Origin: Welwitschia mirabilis
Lineage: Eukaryota > Gnetophyta > Gnetopsida > Welwitschiales
Reading direction: 5' to 3'
DNA: 41,453 bases
NCBI GenBank assembly: GCA_051453625.1
Contig: JBOZIK010000001.1
Coordinates: forward strand, 73,035,892-73,077,344
Made by a program: the position numbers and the translations under genes. Position 1 is the stretch's first letter. Each line of letters opens with the position of its first letter. Below are positions 10,907 through 21,282 of the stretch, in pieces. The notes under the pieces are model-generated. The model was not told the origin of the DNA. It saw only the letters and a list, made by a program, of their open reading frames with translations, and made no database searches.

Positions 10907-11074
10907 TATAAGGCTAAGTATACATCATGCTCCCATGTCTTAAAATGTGTGAAAACCCTAATGGCATGCTTAGCTATTTAAACAAGCTCTTTGTTGAATA
11001 ATAGAATGGAAATACAATTTTACTTTTAGAAAATCTTATGCCTCTCCATTTTTTGACGTTCTTATTTTCTAGAA
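10907..11074 (+). repeat. 3' LTR of copia element 1
   Basis: Aligns end to end with 5602-5770, 25217-25386 and 31150-31319. It starts TATAAGGCTAAGTATACATC (the terminal TG has become TA) and runs through CTATTTAAACAAGCTC to CTTATTTTCTAGAA. Confidence 0.7.
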
Positions 11075-11739
11075 CTTAAATGTTCCACTTCTTATACTTT
11101 ATCATCCTCATCATAAGATTTCATTTTTTCATCTACATAGTCACGATTATCACGTAGACCCTCTTTACCATTACATGCACCTTATCCACCTTCATTTTTT
11201 CAACCATTACCACTATCTTCTTATATAGAACCCATTTAGGTAGAACTATTCTCATCCATATAACTTCCATTATCATTTATAGAGACTGCTGCTACTAGTT
11301 TCTTTAAAATTTCTATCATTTTCCAAAGGTATCAATGTATGATGAGATAGGTCTTTAAGGGCCCTAATGAGTCATTACAATGGTCTTCTAGAAAGAGGTA
11401 CTCCATTCCCCATTTCCTCATCATCATACACCTAGCCAACCTCCACCACCCATGACAACAATGATAGTAATGAAGAAGGCCAAGGTGAGTAATACACAAT
11501 GATTCAGATCTCGATGATTAGAGCCTTTATTTGATATCCAAAAAAGGGAAAAGTATATAGCAAATCATTGGTAGATTAGTTGGATTCTATAGATTTTAGG
11601 TTGAGGACACTCTATTGGAATTGGAGTTCTTGACTTTAAAATCTTAGATTAGATCCACGAGTGTCATAATTTGTATTCATGATTTATCCTTGATTTCTTT
11701 AGTACACATTCATGTTATTTGACATTTTCTATTATTTTA
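11075..11739 (+). other. sequence between copia 1 and CACTA; possible 3' part of split accessory ORF
   Basis: The plus strand near 11085-11350 reads as Ser/Pro/His-rich peptide with few stops, and HTPSQPPPPM appears near 11435-11465. A Pro-rich C-terminal tail followed by GTGAGT also ends the minus-strand accessory ORF at 35439-35530. That suggests this is the 3' end of the ORF interrupted at 5602. The join is inferred and the similarity is weak. Confidence 0.35.
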
Positions 11740-11742
11740 TCT

Positions 11743-12010
11743 TACTACAAGAAAAATAGGTTTTTAAGACATTTATTAAAATAAACACCTTGATTATAGT
11801 CCCCTTTAAGGTGTTTTTCTAAAATAAATGTGTTAAAAGCTACAATGTGAAGATCCGTAATCTTTTTAAGGTTCTTTTTGGGAAAAAAGGCCTTAAAAGC
11901 CCTTTTTAAGGCATTTATTAATCAATGCCTTAAATGTGGATGATCTTTATGAAATAAATGCCTTAAAATATCCAATCTTTTAAGTCACTTAATCAAACAA
12001 ATGCTCTAAA
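11743..12010 (+). repeat. left terminal and subterminal repeats of CACTA element
   Basis: After the terminal inverted repeat, TTAAGGTGTTT, TTTTTAAGGCATTT, CTTAAAAG and ATGCCTTAAA recur on both strands to about 12010. Such arrays are where CACTA accessory proteins bind in characterised elements. Confidence 0.75.
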
Positions 12011-12847
12011 AGATATGTCTCTTAAAATCAAAATAGCCATGCATTTCCAAAGGCCAAAAACCCATAGCCAAAAACCCTCTCACATTATGTTTTTTCTGAA
12101 AATAAGAACAAAGGCCAAAAACTCAAAGCAAAAAACCCTCGCCTATTATGTTTCTTCCAAAAACAAGCATGGGTAATGGGATGAACACACAACACAAAGC
12201 AGGGCCTCTTTCCTCATCTAAATATCTTTTCTTTTTCTAAAGCTTCTACTCAATGTTGTTCTCCAACATTGCTCTCCCATTTCCTCATAGTGTAACATTG
12301 GTCAATCTCTAACAAACTAATGCCAGGTACTTCAGGTTGAGGCTGAAGCAGTCTTATTTAGATCATTACCATTTATTCTTTTACAGGGGTTTATTAGTTG
12401 TTCTTTGTTTGATTCAAGTTTTATTTGAGTTCAGGTAATATACCATGAGAACTGCAATGCAGAAATGTTTCTACAGAAATGCTAACATGTAGAGCATTTA
12501 TGTTAAGATTTCCTAACTCAAATGCATTACCGAGTGAGACAATTACCACATAAGGGAATTGCAAGAGATCATATTCATCAGAATATGTATAAAGACTTCT
12601 CTTGAGAGGAGGATCGAGCATCCAGATGGGAATTTCATGGGTTTCATCTAAGAGTGGACATCATTTCTTCCATGCATTCTTGTTTCTACCTTTGTTTTCT
12701 TGCTGTTTAGATGTACTATTTACTATTGTATGATTTAACATTAGATGATTTAACGTTTTTAGAATGTCTCATTTAAGCAAATTATTAAGGATATTGAAAA
12801 AAGTATCATAACTGAAGGGGGTAAAATAAAAATGTCAAAATAATGGT

Positions 12848-13074
12848 TCAGTAGGTTTTCATGTTGCTTCAAGAATCTGCAAATCACTCTCCAGCTACTT
12901 CTGTTTGATGTGCTATAACTTAGCTGAGATAGATGCTGAGAAGAAGTCTTGAATGGGACGCTTGACCTTCTCTCTAGATGAGAATGCATTTGATATAAAA
13001 GCAAGAAGCGCAAAACAATCTGAAACTGGGATGATCCCGAAAGAGCTACCAAAAAAGCTTCGTCACCTATTCAG
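12848..13074 (+). pseudogene. exon-like captured gene fragment in CACTA element
   Basis: One plus frame runs from SVGFHVASRICKS at 12848 to LPKKLRHLF at about 13072, about 76 codons with a single internal TGA. It contains MCYNLAEIDAEKKS and then MGRLTFSLDENAFDIKARSA. The composition, with mixed charged residues, is unlike the chance ORFs nearby. It ends at CAG/GTTAAAA, a possible splice donor at 13074/13075. A preceding segment KQIIKDIEKSIITEGGK (about 12775-12825) lies in another frame. I do not recognise the family. It could be a host exon captured by the transposon. A minus-strand ORF at 12759-13052 overlaps but looks less protein-like. Confidence 0.45.
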
Positions 13075-13259
13075 GTTAAAATAAGGATTTATTATTGTTT
13101 TTTGTGTGATTCCTTATTAGTTTCATGACTGTTGGCTCTAGGAATGATTTCATTCAGCTGACAACATTGATTTTCTAGGGAATCTGGTTTTCAATGATCT
13201 TTTTTCATCAAGAAGATGTATATGTTCTATGCTGTGAGTTGCAAAATTAGCCTATAGTT

Positions 13260-13410
13260 GAACTGATATGAACATCTTCTTCTATGCAAGCTTTAAGTAG
13301 GTAGTAATATCAAAGGCGATGCAGGGGCTCTCTGCACTGGATTTGCTGGTGGTACTATTATTCATGTCTGTAGGAAGTTTATTGTAGTGCTTTAAAAAAG
13401 GGGGTTGAAC
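13260..13410 (+). pseudogene. possible second captured fragment (also at about 16305-16440)
   Basis: After a pyrimidine-rich stretch and a CAG/AAG acceptor-like site, the plus frame reads NIKGDAGALCTGFAGGTIIH and then KFIVVL, with stops. The second copy at 16305-16440 has the same frame with substitutions and a TTTTATACAG acceptor-like site. Conservation of the reading in both copies is suggestive. Family not recognised. Confidence 0.35.
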
Positions 13411-13520
13411 CAGAACTACANNNNNNNNNNNNNNNNNNNNNNNNNNNNNNNNNNNNNNNNNNNNNNNNNNNNNNNNNNNNNNNNNNNNNNNNNNNNNNNN
13501 NNNNNNNNNNNNNNNNNNNN

Positions 13521-16436
13521 TCCAACATTGCTCTCCCATTTCCTCATAGTGTAACATTGGTCAATCTCTAACAAACTAATGCCAGGTACTTTAGGCCAAG
13601 ACTGAAGCATTCTTATTTAGATCATTACCATTTATTTTTTTATAGGGGTTTATTAGTTTCTTTTTATTTGATTCAAGTTTTGTTTAAGTTCAAGTAGTAT
13701 ACCATGAGAACTGTAATACAGAAATGTTTCTATAGAAATGCTAACATGCAAAGCATTCATGTTAAGATTTCCCAACTCAAATGTGTTATCGATGAGACAA
13801 TTACCATACAAGGGAACTGCAAGAGATCATATTCATTAGAATATGTAAAAATACCTCTCTTGAAAGGAGGATTAAGCATCTAGGTGAAACTTTCATGGGT
13901 TTCATCTGAGAGTGGACATCATTTCTTCCTTGCTTTCTTGTTTATACCTTTGTTTTCTTGCTATTTAGATGTACTACTTATTATTTTCTTCCTTATATTT
14001 GAGTGTAGGTTTGAGACGTTCAGAAAAATTAACATTTCATATAATAATGCATTCATGTCTTTTGTTTTTTAGTTTATTAGAGGATGACATTATCAAGGGA
14101 AGAGAATAATAGATAGATGAAGACTTGATACTTTAAGTTAAATGATAAGAATGTTCTGACGCAGTAGGAAAAACAAAGCATAACTAACCTAAATAAAGAT
14201 AGTTAATGGCTAGTATGTTTAGAAATACAATCTGCCTAATAATCTCTTTTAGAACACTTTTCAATAAGTGCAATGACTGATATGTTTAAAAATCCCATCT
14301 TGCTTTGTTACTATAATTCTTAGTGTTTTATGATGGTAAAGGTAAATCATTATTACCAATAGAAATAAGTATTACATAATGGTTTACATTCATCTATAGT
14401 AATTCCTTAGTGAAATAAAAGTCTTTTTACAGATATGAAAACCTAAGTCTTCTTCTTTCCTAAATTATTTAATTATGATTTTCATTCTTATTCCTGCATT
14501 TTCACTAGTTTTGAAAATTTTAATCTTATAAGTGTTGAATGTATTCCTATTTTGAGTTTAGCAATTAATTCTAAGCATTATTATCTGACTTGGCTAATTA
14601 GATGTTGGAATTTAAAACTCAAACTCTAGAAAATCTTTCTTAATCAAAAGAATTTTAATCAAATAATAACACCTGACAAATCGAGATAGGTTTAGAAGTT
14701 AAATTTATACATGAGTCTCACAGGCCACACATAGTATTTGATGAAAACTTGCAGACATGTGAGTTTGAAAACAAAAATCTATAGATATTTAATAGTAAAT
14801 TAATGTTAAAGCTAATTCTTGTTCATGATTAAAAAATAAAGTATTTGAAGATAATCTAAACATTTTCANNNNNNNNNNNNNNNNNNNNNNNNNNNNNNNN
14901 NNNNNNNNNNNNNNNNNNNNNNNNNNNNNNNNNNNNNNNNNNNNNNNNNNNNNNNNNNNNNNNNNNNNTAAAGTATTTGAAGATAATCTAAACATTTTCA
15001 TCTAATTTGTGGTGAAGAAACAAAATGTGATAGCTTTGAAAGTAGAAAGATGTATTCAATGTCATCACTGTTTCATATTTTTCAGTAACTCTACATTAAA
15101 GTACACTGGTTTTTATGTTAGAAAAATTTGATGAAGAAGTAATATGGTATTACAGAGATCACATTCTCTACATTGTGTGGTAATTTCTAATGCCATGAAT
15201 AATGCTTTTTAATTTTAAATTTTAATCTGTAATTTTCTACTTAATCACTTTGACCATAAATGCATGTTGCTACTATACAACCAGCCTTATTACAAGAGCT
15301 TAGAAAATTATAAAATATTTATAAGAGAAGAAAAAGAAAATTAAAGATGAAAAAANNNNNNNNNNNNNNNNNNNNNNNNNNNNNNNNNNNNNNNNNNNNN
15401 NNNNNNNNNNNNNNNNNNNNNNNNNNNNNNNNNNNNNNNNNNNNNNNNNNNNNNNNNNNNNNNNNNNNNNNNNNNNNNNNNNNNNNNNNNNNNNNNNNNN
15501 NNNNNNNNNNNNNNNNNNNNNNNNNNNNNNNNNNNNNNNNNNNNNNNNNNNNNNNNNNNNNNNNNNNNNNNNNNNNNNNNNNNNNNNNNNNNNNNNNNNN
15601 NNNNNNNNNNNNNNNNNNNNNNNNNNNNNNNNNNNNNNNNNNNNNNNNNNNNNNNNNNNNNNNNNNNNNNNNNNNNNNNNNNNNNNNNNNNNNNNNNNNN
15701 NNNNNNNNNNNNNNTACTTAATCACTTTGACCATAAATGCATGTTGCTACTATACAACCAGCCTTAGTACAAGAGCTCAGCAAATTATAAAATATTTATA
15801 AGAGAAGAAAAAGAAAATTAAAGATGAAAAAAAGGGGGAAATGTTAAAAATTGGAAATCAGAGAAGTTGGTTCTCCCATTTTGTTGGGTGGACATGAGTG
15901 GCATATATGATTTGTGGCATAGTCTAAGAAGTCTAGACAAATGATAGGCCTCATGTTACTAAAGTCACTAACAGTAATTCACATGAAGTAAAATAATTCA
16001 GGCTAATAGATTCTTACCCATTTCTCAAAATTATTGGATTTTCCACAACATCACTTTATCCTTTTCTTTACTTGTAGGGCAATGTTGGGCAGTCAAAAGG
16101 CATTCTAGTTGGCTCTGGAAATGATTTATTATTAGTTTCATGATTGTTGACTCTGGGAATGATTTCATTTAGTTAACAACATTGATTTTCTAGGGAATTT
16201 AATTTTTAATGACATTTTTTTTATTAAGAAGATGTATATGTTCTATGCTGTGAGTTACAAAATCATCCTATAGTTAAATTGATATGGACGTCTCCTTTTA
16301 TACAGGCTTTTAGTAGGTAGTAATATTAAAGGCGATGCATGGGCTCTCTGCACATGGAGTTACTAGTGGTGCTATTATTCATATCTCTGGGAAGTTTATG
16401 ATAGTGCTTGAAAAAAGGGGACTAAACTAGAATAGC
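13521..16436 (+). repeat. CACTA internal duplication, copy 2
   Basis: Its outer blocks match copy 1 (see 12262-13420). The middle, about 13981-16128, has no counterpart in copy 1 and shows no convincing gene. It contains two N gaps (14869-14968 and 15356-15714), each flanked by the same sequence on both sides. Confidence 0.6.
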
Positions 16437-16507
16437 GTGTCTTTTCTTGAAACTCAAATACACTATATTATAAGTTTTAGTGACTTGAAAACATAGTACC
16501 TCTTAAT

Positions 16508-16590
16508 GATTCACATGGTAGTATGTCCTTTGTAGAAGAAGGTGCTAGACCTCTACCCACATTGGAGAAGAAATTCTTCCTTTAATGGCT
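16508..16590 (+). pseudogene. short exon-like fragment in CACTA element
   Basis: The plus frame LNDSHGSMSFVEEGARPLPT followed by LEKKFFL is uninterrupted for about 27 codons, with a balanced amino-acid composition. It lies between the duplicated block and the longer exon-like ORF at 16856. It may be part of the same captured gene. Family not recognised. Confidence 0.3.
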
Positions 16591-16855
16591 TTTGATAAGT
16601 AAGGAAGGCGCAATATTTATCCATAACTATGTATTTTAGCTTGGAAGTAACTTTCTCTACTCCTGTGGATCTGCAAAGTGATTAATGAAAATAGAAGTAG
16701 AAGAATAAATATATGTGTGTTTAGGCTTCAGCCTCCAGTCTCTAGCCCTTACAACTTTATTTTTAAAAAACCACTTAGATTGTGGAGTCTTTCAAATCCT
16801 ATTTAATCTTAGTAATTTTAAATCAAGATCCTGGGGCTAGCAGCTAAGCTATTCT

Positions 16856-17193
16856 CTAGATAGCTTTGATGCCATTTTTTCTTAGTCAATTCTGGTGTTG
16901 ATAGACCAAAAAAATGTTTCAAAGGCACTAAATCCTAATTCCATTTCTGAACCCGAAATAGACTTTGCTGCTAATTTTTCCACTACTCCACACAGACATA
17001 GCTCTATAGGTGGAGCAAGTGGGGACATTGCTACATGATCTCATTCATTTGTCTCACCATTGCAGAGCTTGGATAAGCCAAAAACAAATATATCTCATAT
17101 AGCTACCACATCTGGTGTTTAGAGTAACACTTATGAAGAGAAAAATTCAGGTTTTTTAACTGGAAATAATGATCAAATATCTTCCATTAATTG
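16856..17193 (+). pseudogene. exon-like captured gene fragment with splice-donor signal
   Basis: A single plus frame of about 112 codons with three in-frame stops. It reads LDSFDAIFS, then SKALNPNSISEPEIDFAANF, then TTPHRHSSIGGASGDIAT, then SPLQSLDKPKTNISHIATTS, and ends GNNDQISSIN. It is rich in Ser, Thr, Asn and Pro, like a low-complexity region of a plant nuclear or signalling protein. It ends exactly at TTG/GTAAGTAATT, a strong plant 5' splice-site match at 17194. T-rich intron-like sequence follows. I do not recognise the protein. The best reading is a host exon captured by the CACTA element and now decaying. Confidence 0.5.
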
Positions 17194-19920
17194 GTAAGTA
17201 ATTTGAATTTGTTTTGATTTTTATCAATTTTTAGGTGTTGATAAATATTTGCTTTTTTAACTTGCATGTGTAAAAGTTTCTAAGAGTGAATTTGGTTCTT
17301 TTCATTTGATGTTTATAATTAGATTTATTTTAGTACTCTTTAGTTGTATTTTTGCTTTTTTAAAAGTGACTATTATAATCCATAAAACCAATCTTTACTT
17401 TTAACTCTATATGAAATGAACATTTTGTAAAGAGTTAAGAATTAGTAAGAATGGTAATATACAAAAAGTAATTTAAAATATAGGCTCTATTTGCATCTAA
17501 GTATCCTAAGATGCATTATAATAATTTTCTGTAACTTGTTGTCATAGTAAATAACAGAGTGAGGTAATCAAGTAGTGCAAAATCTTTTGACATAAGCTGC
17601 TAGTAAACTCCTCCATGTGACAATAGTGATTTTCATGAAAAATGTGAAGTTTTCATGTAGTAAAAGATTTAAAAGACTTTTTTAAAATGTAGAACTTTAG
17701 TTGTTTAGAAGTAAAACTATATTTTCAAAACTAAACCAAGATCTAAACTGGGTTGGTATGAGAATTGGGAATCATAAAAGATGGAAGATCCTGAACCAAC
17801 AAAAAAATATTAGTCATTTGAATTACCTATGTATAAATGCCATTTCATGTTATTAGTGTATTCAAAATTATTAATGTTAAAGTCATGCTATTTTTAAACC
17901 ACAAATAGTTTTCTTAAATCATTACAAATCAGATTAAAAGTCATCTTTACTTCTCTCAATTGATTAATAGCATTATGTATTTATTAAGTCATCTTTATTC
18001 TCTCATATTAGTGGTTTTCATTATTAGTAATGATTTTATGCACTTCTTTTGAATCAATCTATCATTCATCATTATACTCTAGATATGCTAGTTTTAATGC
18101 ATGAGCCTATTTCTTATCTTAAATGTCTCTATTATTGTAGATTGAAAACTTCATAAAATAGTATAGATACAAAAGAAGTTATCATAAATATAACTAAAAG
18201 AAACAATCCGATAGGGGTAAAAACAAAGAAAAGGCATAAATTAACATGGTGTGGGATCTTTTTCTCTATGGCCACAACAATGCAAAGATCCTAAATTAAT
18301 CAAAGAAAACAAAATGAAAAATCAGACTGCATTTACACACACACCCTATACCTCCTTTGTTAAGTATAAGAATATTTTTTTATAAATTACATTATGGTTG
18401 AACACCCTAATATGAGAGATAAAATGCTTGAGTACATTAGTATTCTATTAATTTAAACAACCCATATACAAAATTTATTAGAATAGAATCAAATANNNNN
18501 NNNNNGGGGAAATTAAGTTTGATTAAGAGACAAACATAGGGTTCTTTTACTCATCTTAAGTACTAATGCTCAGCTATAGAGGATGGTCCATGTGCTAGCC
18601 AACTATGCTACTACCCAAGGTGGTAGTTATCATAGAACCTTAATTTGGTAAGTGAAAAAGTTTTCTTACTCTAATGTAGATGGTAATTATTTTTTTATTC
18701 TAATGTGGAATTTCAATGTCAATCATGTATTAAAAAGTGACTTTGAATGTTTATAGAGAGGTATTGTAGAGTAGTCAATTCACAGTCGTTCAAGGAGAAT
18801 CAAGACATAATGAAAAATCCAAAGCTTATTTTAGAGGTGTAGCTCTATTAAGAGGATGTTATTAATATGTGTATTCCTAAGTAATGAAAGCAGTAAGGTG
18901 GAGACATAGGGTATAACCTACAAAGATTCCTAGATGTTTTGCTGAAAGTGAAAGAAGATGTCTAATTGCCTCATTTCATCTCTCTTGAATCTTTGATCCA
19001 TCTCACTCTTGAAATCCCTGTAAGGATAAGTATGCTACTAATATCTAAGATTAGACCCTTTATATGCCCATTTTAGTTTCTTTTTGGTAGAAGCTATGGC
19101 ATAATACTATAGCTTTTTATCCTTCTTCTTTAATTCTAATTTTTTCATATTCCTTAAAATTCATACTGAGTGCATTACGGAGTCTTTATTTGTTTTCCTC
19201 TAGATTTATTAGAGTAAAATGAGGAACCTTTAAGTTCTTTTATCCTTATTTTCTACACATGATATAATCAAAGGTAAATGGATCATAGGTGGTTTGGAGT
19301 ATCTTACATGTAACACAAGGAGAAGAAGAGTGCACATAGATAGGGGCCACATCACAGTTTCAAGAGTAGATGGTGCTAATAGGGCATGTTGGCAATGACT
19401 ACTTTAAAATATTCTTGCTTCTACCTTTCTGCTTGATCTCACAGAATTTCAAAACCTTGAATTGTAAATTTAAAAAAAAAATACTCTTACAAAACATTTA
19501 TCTAAATTAACTTGTTAGGATACATATATTTATAAGTTGATAGTGGATTGTTTCAAGTGTCTATCCACTCATCCCTGGACAGAAATCTATTTNNNNNNNN
19601 NNNNNNNNNNNNNNNNNNNNNNNNNNNNNNNNNNNNNNNNNNNNNNNNNNNNNNNNNNNNNNNNNNNNNNNNNNNNNNNNNNNNNNNNNNNNACTCATCC
19701 CTAGATATACATCTATTATTGACTATCATTATTTTGTGTATTTTCTTAATCTATTGATGCTCTAGTGTTAACCTGACATTGTAAGCTATACTATCCCATC
19801 CCTTATAATGAACTCTTAACACTTAGATATAGGCAAATCTCTAATTGAGAGAAAGAATGAGGCATACATAAATCATGTAAATAGTGCATAAATCATGTAA
19901 ATTTATTTTTTTTACTGTTA
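17194..19920. other. non-coding interior of CACTA element
   Basis: A/T-rich sequence without a convincing ORF. The first part may be intron from the captured gene. Gaps lie at 18496-18505 and 19593-19692. The second is flanked on both sides by an ACTCATCCCT-containing sequence. Confidence 0.5.
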
Positions 19921-20403
19921 GTGAACCTTTTAAGATGTTTATTTGATAAAATGACTTAGAAGGATTTTAAGATGTTTATTTAGGAAAATTCCTCAAAATG
20001 ATTTTAAGGTGTTCATTTGAAAAAATGCCTCAAAAGCCTTTTGAGGCGCTTCTCAAGAAAACACCTTAAAAGACATTTTAACGNNNNNNNNNNNNNNNNN
20101 NNNNNNNNNNNNNNNNNNNNNNNNNNNNNNNNNNNNNNNNNNNNNNNNNNNNNNNNNNNNNNNNNNNNNNNNNNNNNNNNNNNCTCAAAATGATTTTAAG
20201 GTATTCATTTGAAAAGGCGCTTCTCAAGAAAACACCTTAAAAGACATTTTAAGGCATTTTTATTCAAACATCTTAGAAACATCTTAAAAGGCAATCCTTT
20301 TTAAAGAGTTTTGTGAAAAAATTCCTTAAAAGCCTTTAAGACATTTTTTATTGCTTTTTAAGGCATTTTAGAAATGCCTTAAAAGCCTACATTTCTTTGA
20401 GTG
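19921..20403 (+). repeat. right subterminal and terminal repeats of CACTA element
   Basis: Repeated TTTTAAGATGTTTATTT, TTTTAAGGTGTTCATTT, CACCTTAAAAG and TTTTAAGGCATTT words end in the terminal repeat TTTCTTTGAGTG at 20392-20403. A 100-N gap at 20084-20183 is flanked by near-identical sequence (from CTCAAAATGATTTTAAGG on both sides), so part of the repeat count may be artificial. Confidence 0.75.
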
Positions 20404-20406
20404 TCT

Positions 20407-20944
20407 TATTAATTCATTATGTTTGGCACATTTCTCGTTCTTAATATTATGCTTTCATTAGCACACTTTTCAATATGCAATAATTTGATTATTTAATGAT
20501 TAAAATGATTTCATATGATGATAACACAATTTTAGTTACTTTAATGTTTATTGACTATCATTTTTATGAGCACATCTTTCATGATATAGTATTAGAACAA
20601 AATTGAATTTCGTGCTCTAAAATGGCATATTTTTATTAGTATAATTCAATTAAGAGATTATAAAATATTTATGTGTTTTACTTTTTACATACATACGTGA
20701 ATGAAAAATACAATATCTATCATCTATTTCTATGTATTTTGCAAAATTACATAAGTGATTCTGAATGTCTTATTCTGGTTCTTCATGCGCTATATATATT
20801 TAAGTGATTTTTTTGATTTTAAGTGACACATATTATGATTATTATAACTAGTAATTAACATGTATTTCTCTAGAATAAAATGTCTAATTTTGATTGATTA
20901 GTTAAAATTGCACTAATAAGATTTGTGAAGTTTTAGACATCATA
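20407..20944 (+). other. 3' untranslated tail of SIRE-type element
   Basis: A/T-rich, without ORFs. It leads straight into a polypurine tract and LTR, so it is probably the 3' interior of the SIRE-type element whose gag lies at 2908-3450. The CACTA element inserted in or next to this tail. Confidence 0.5.
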
Positions 20945-20958
20945 AAAAAGGGGGAGAT
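20945..20958 (+). promoter_or_regulatory. polypurine tract of SIRE-type element
   Basis: AAAAAGGGGGAGAT stands directly before the LTR start TGTTGGAATG at 20959. The string GGGGGAGATTGTTGG is characteristic of copia 3' LTR junctions in plants. Confidence 0.85.
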
Positions 20959-21130
20959 TGTTGGAATGTGTAGTTTTGATGATTCCACTTCTCAAACATT
21001 TTATGTCTTTGTGTATACAAGTTATTACAGGTATATCAGATCTTGATAAGATACTAGACCATGATAGATCTTTAAAGACAACATCTCAAGAAAAGTATCA
21101 GATGCTATGCTATAAAACAAATAGTTTAAA

Positions 21131-21282
21131 GATGTCTAAAAAGTTGAAGATGTCTCAAGTAAAGATGTCTAGAAATATAAAGATGTCTTGAACATACTAG
21201 AAGATAAGTAACAGGCTAAATAGGATTGCTATATTCAAGATGACTGATCCAAGATTTAAACCTCACATAGATGAAGATGTCT
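21131..21282 (+). repeat. GATGTCT motif cluster in SIRE LTR
   Basis: GATGTCT occurs at 21131, 21149, 21164, 21182 and 21276. The first four are spaced 18, 15 and 18 bp. This is a candidate protein-binding array in the LTR, and related words occur at 3740-4180. Confidence 0.55.

Larger units (their letters stand above)
5602..11074 (+). mobile_element. short-LTR Ty1/copia element 1, internally deleted
   Basis: A plus-strand retrotransposon of about 5.5 kb. It has matching LTRs of about 169 bp at 5602-5770 and 10907-11074, a tRNA-Met primer site at 5773-5784, and a polypurine tract at 10895-10904. The interior is a T/C-rich leader of about 3 kb, a UBN2-type gag (8790-9360), a zinc-knuckle remnant, and a protease-like segment (about 9690-9960). 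No integrase or RT core is visible before the 3' LTR. The whole is collinear with element 2 (25217-31319). Flanking 5-mers GTTAG and CTTAA match in three positions only, so no target duplication can be claimed. It splits an accessory ORF region. Confidence 0.75.
12262..13420 (+). repeat. CACTA internal duplication, copy 1
   Basis: 12262-12720 is closely similar to 13521-13980, and 13112-13420 to 16129-16436. Between those blocks copy 1 has about 390 bp holding an exon-like ORF, whereas copy 2 has about 2.1 kb of different sequence. Substitutions are scattered along the match, so this is not a simple assembly overlap, although the copies are separated by a 100-N gap. Confidence 0.65.
11743..20403 (+). 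mobile_element. CACTA (En/Spm-like) transposon, apparently non-autonomous
   Basis: The left end reads TACTACAAGAAAAATAGG at 11743, one C-to-T change from the plant CACTA end CACTACAAGAAAA. The right end, read inward on the minus strand, is CACTCAAAGAAATGTAGG. The two ends match at about 25 of 33 positions. A 3-bp duplication TCT flanks the element at 11740-11742 and 20404-20406, the expected CACTA target-site length. Both ends carry dense subterminal repeats of the TTTTAAGGCATTT type. I see no TNP2- or TNPA-like transposase. The interior instead holds exon-like fragments and a partial duplication. Five N gaps and one 10-base gap lie inside, so true length and content are uncertain. Strand is arbitrary. 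Confidence 0.85.

Noticed and set aside
5597-11079. 5-bp target duplication for copia 1
   Set aside because: GTTAG and CTTAA match at only three positions and the left boundary is duplicated, so it cannot be asserted.
12759-13052. 97-codon minus ORF in the CACTA interior
   Set aside because: The plus-strand reading of the same DNA has a more protein-like composition and ends at a splice-donor-like site.
15300-15734. Open frames of more than 100 codons on both strands around 15.3-15.7 kb
   Set aside because: They are almost entirely N; the open frame is an artefact of the gap. The same applies at 27251-27788 and 33673-34581.
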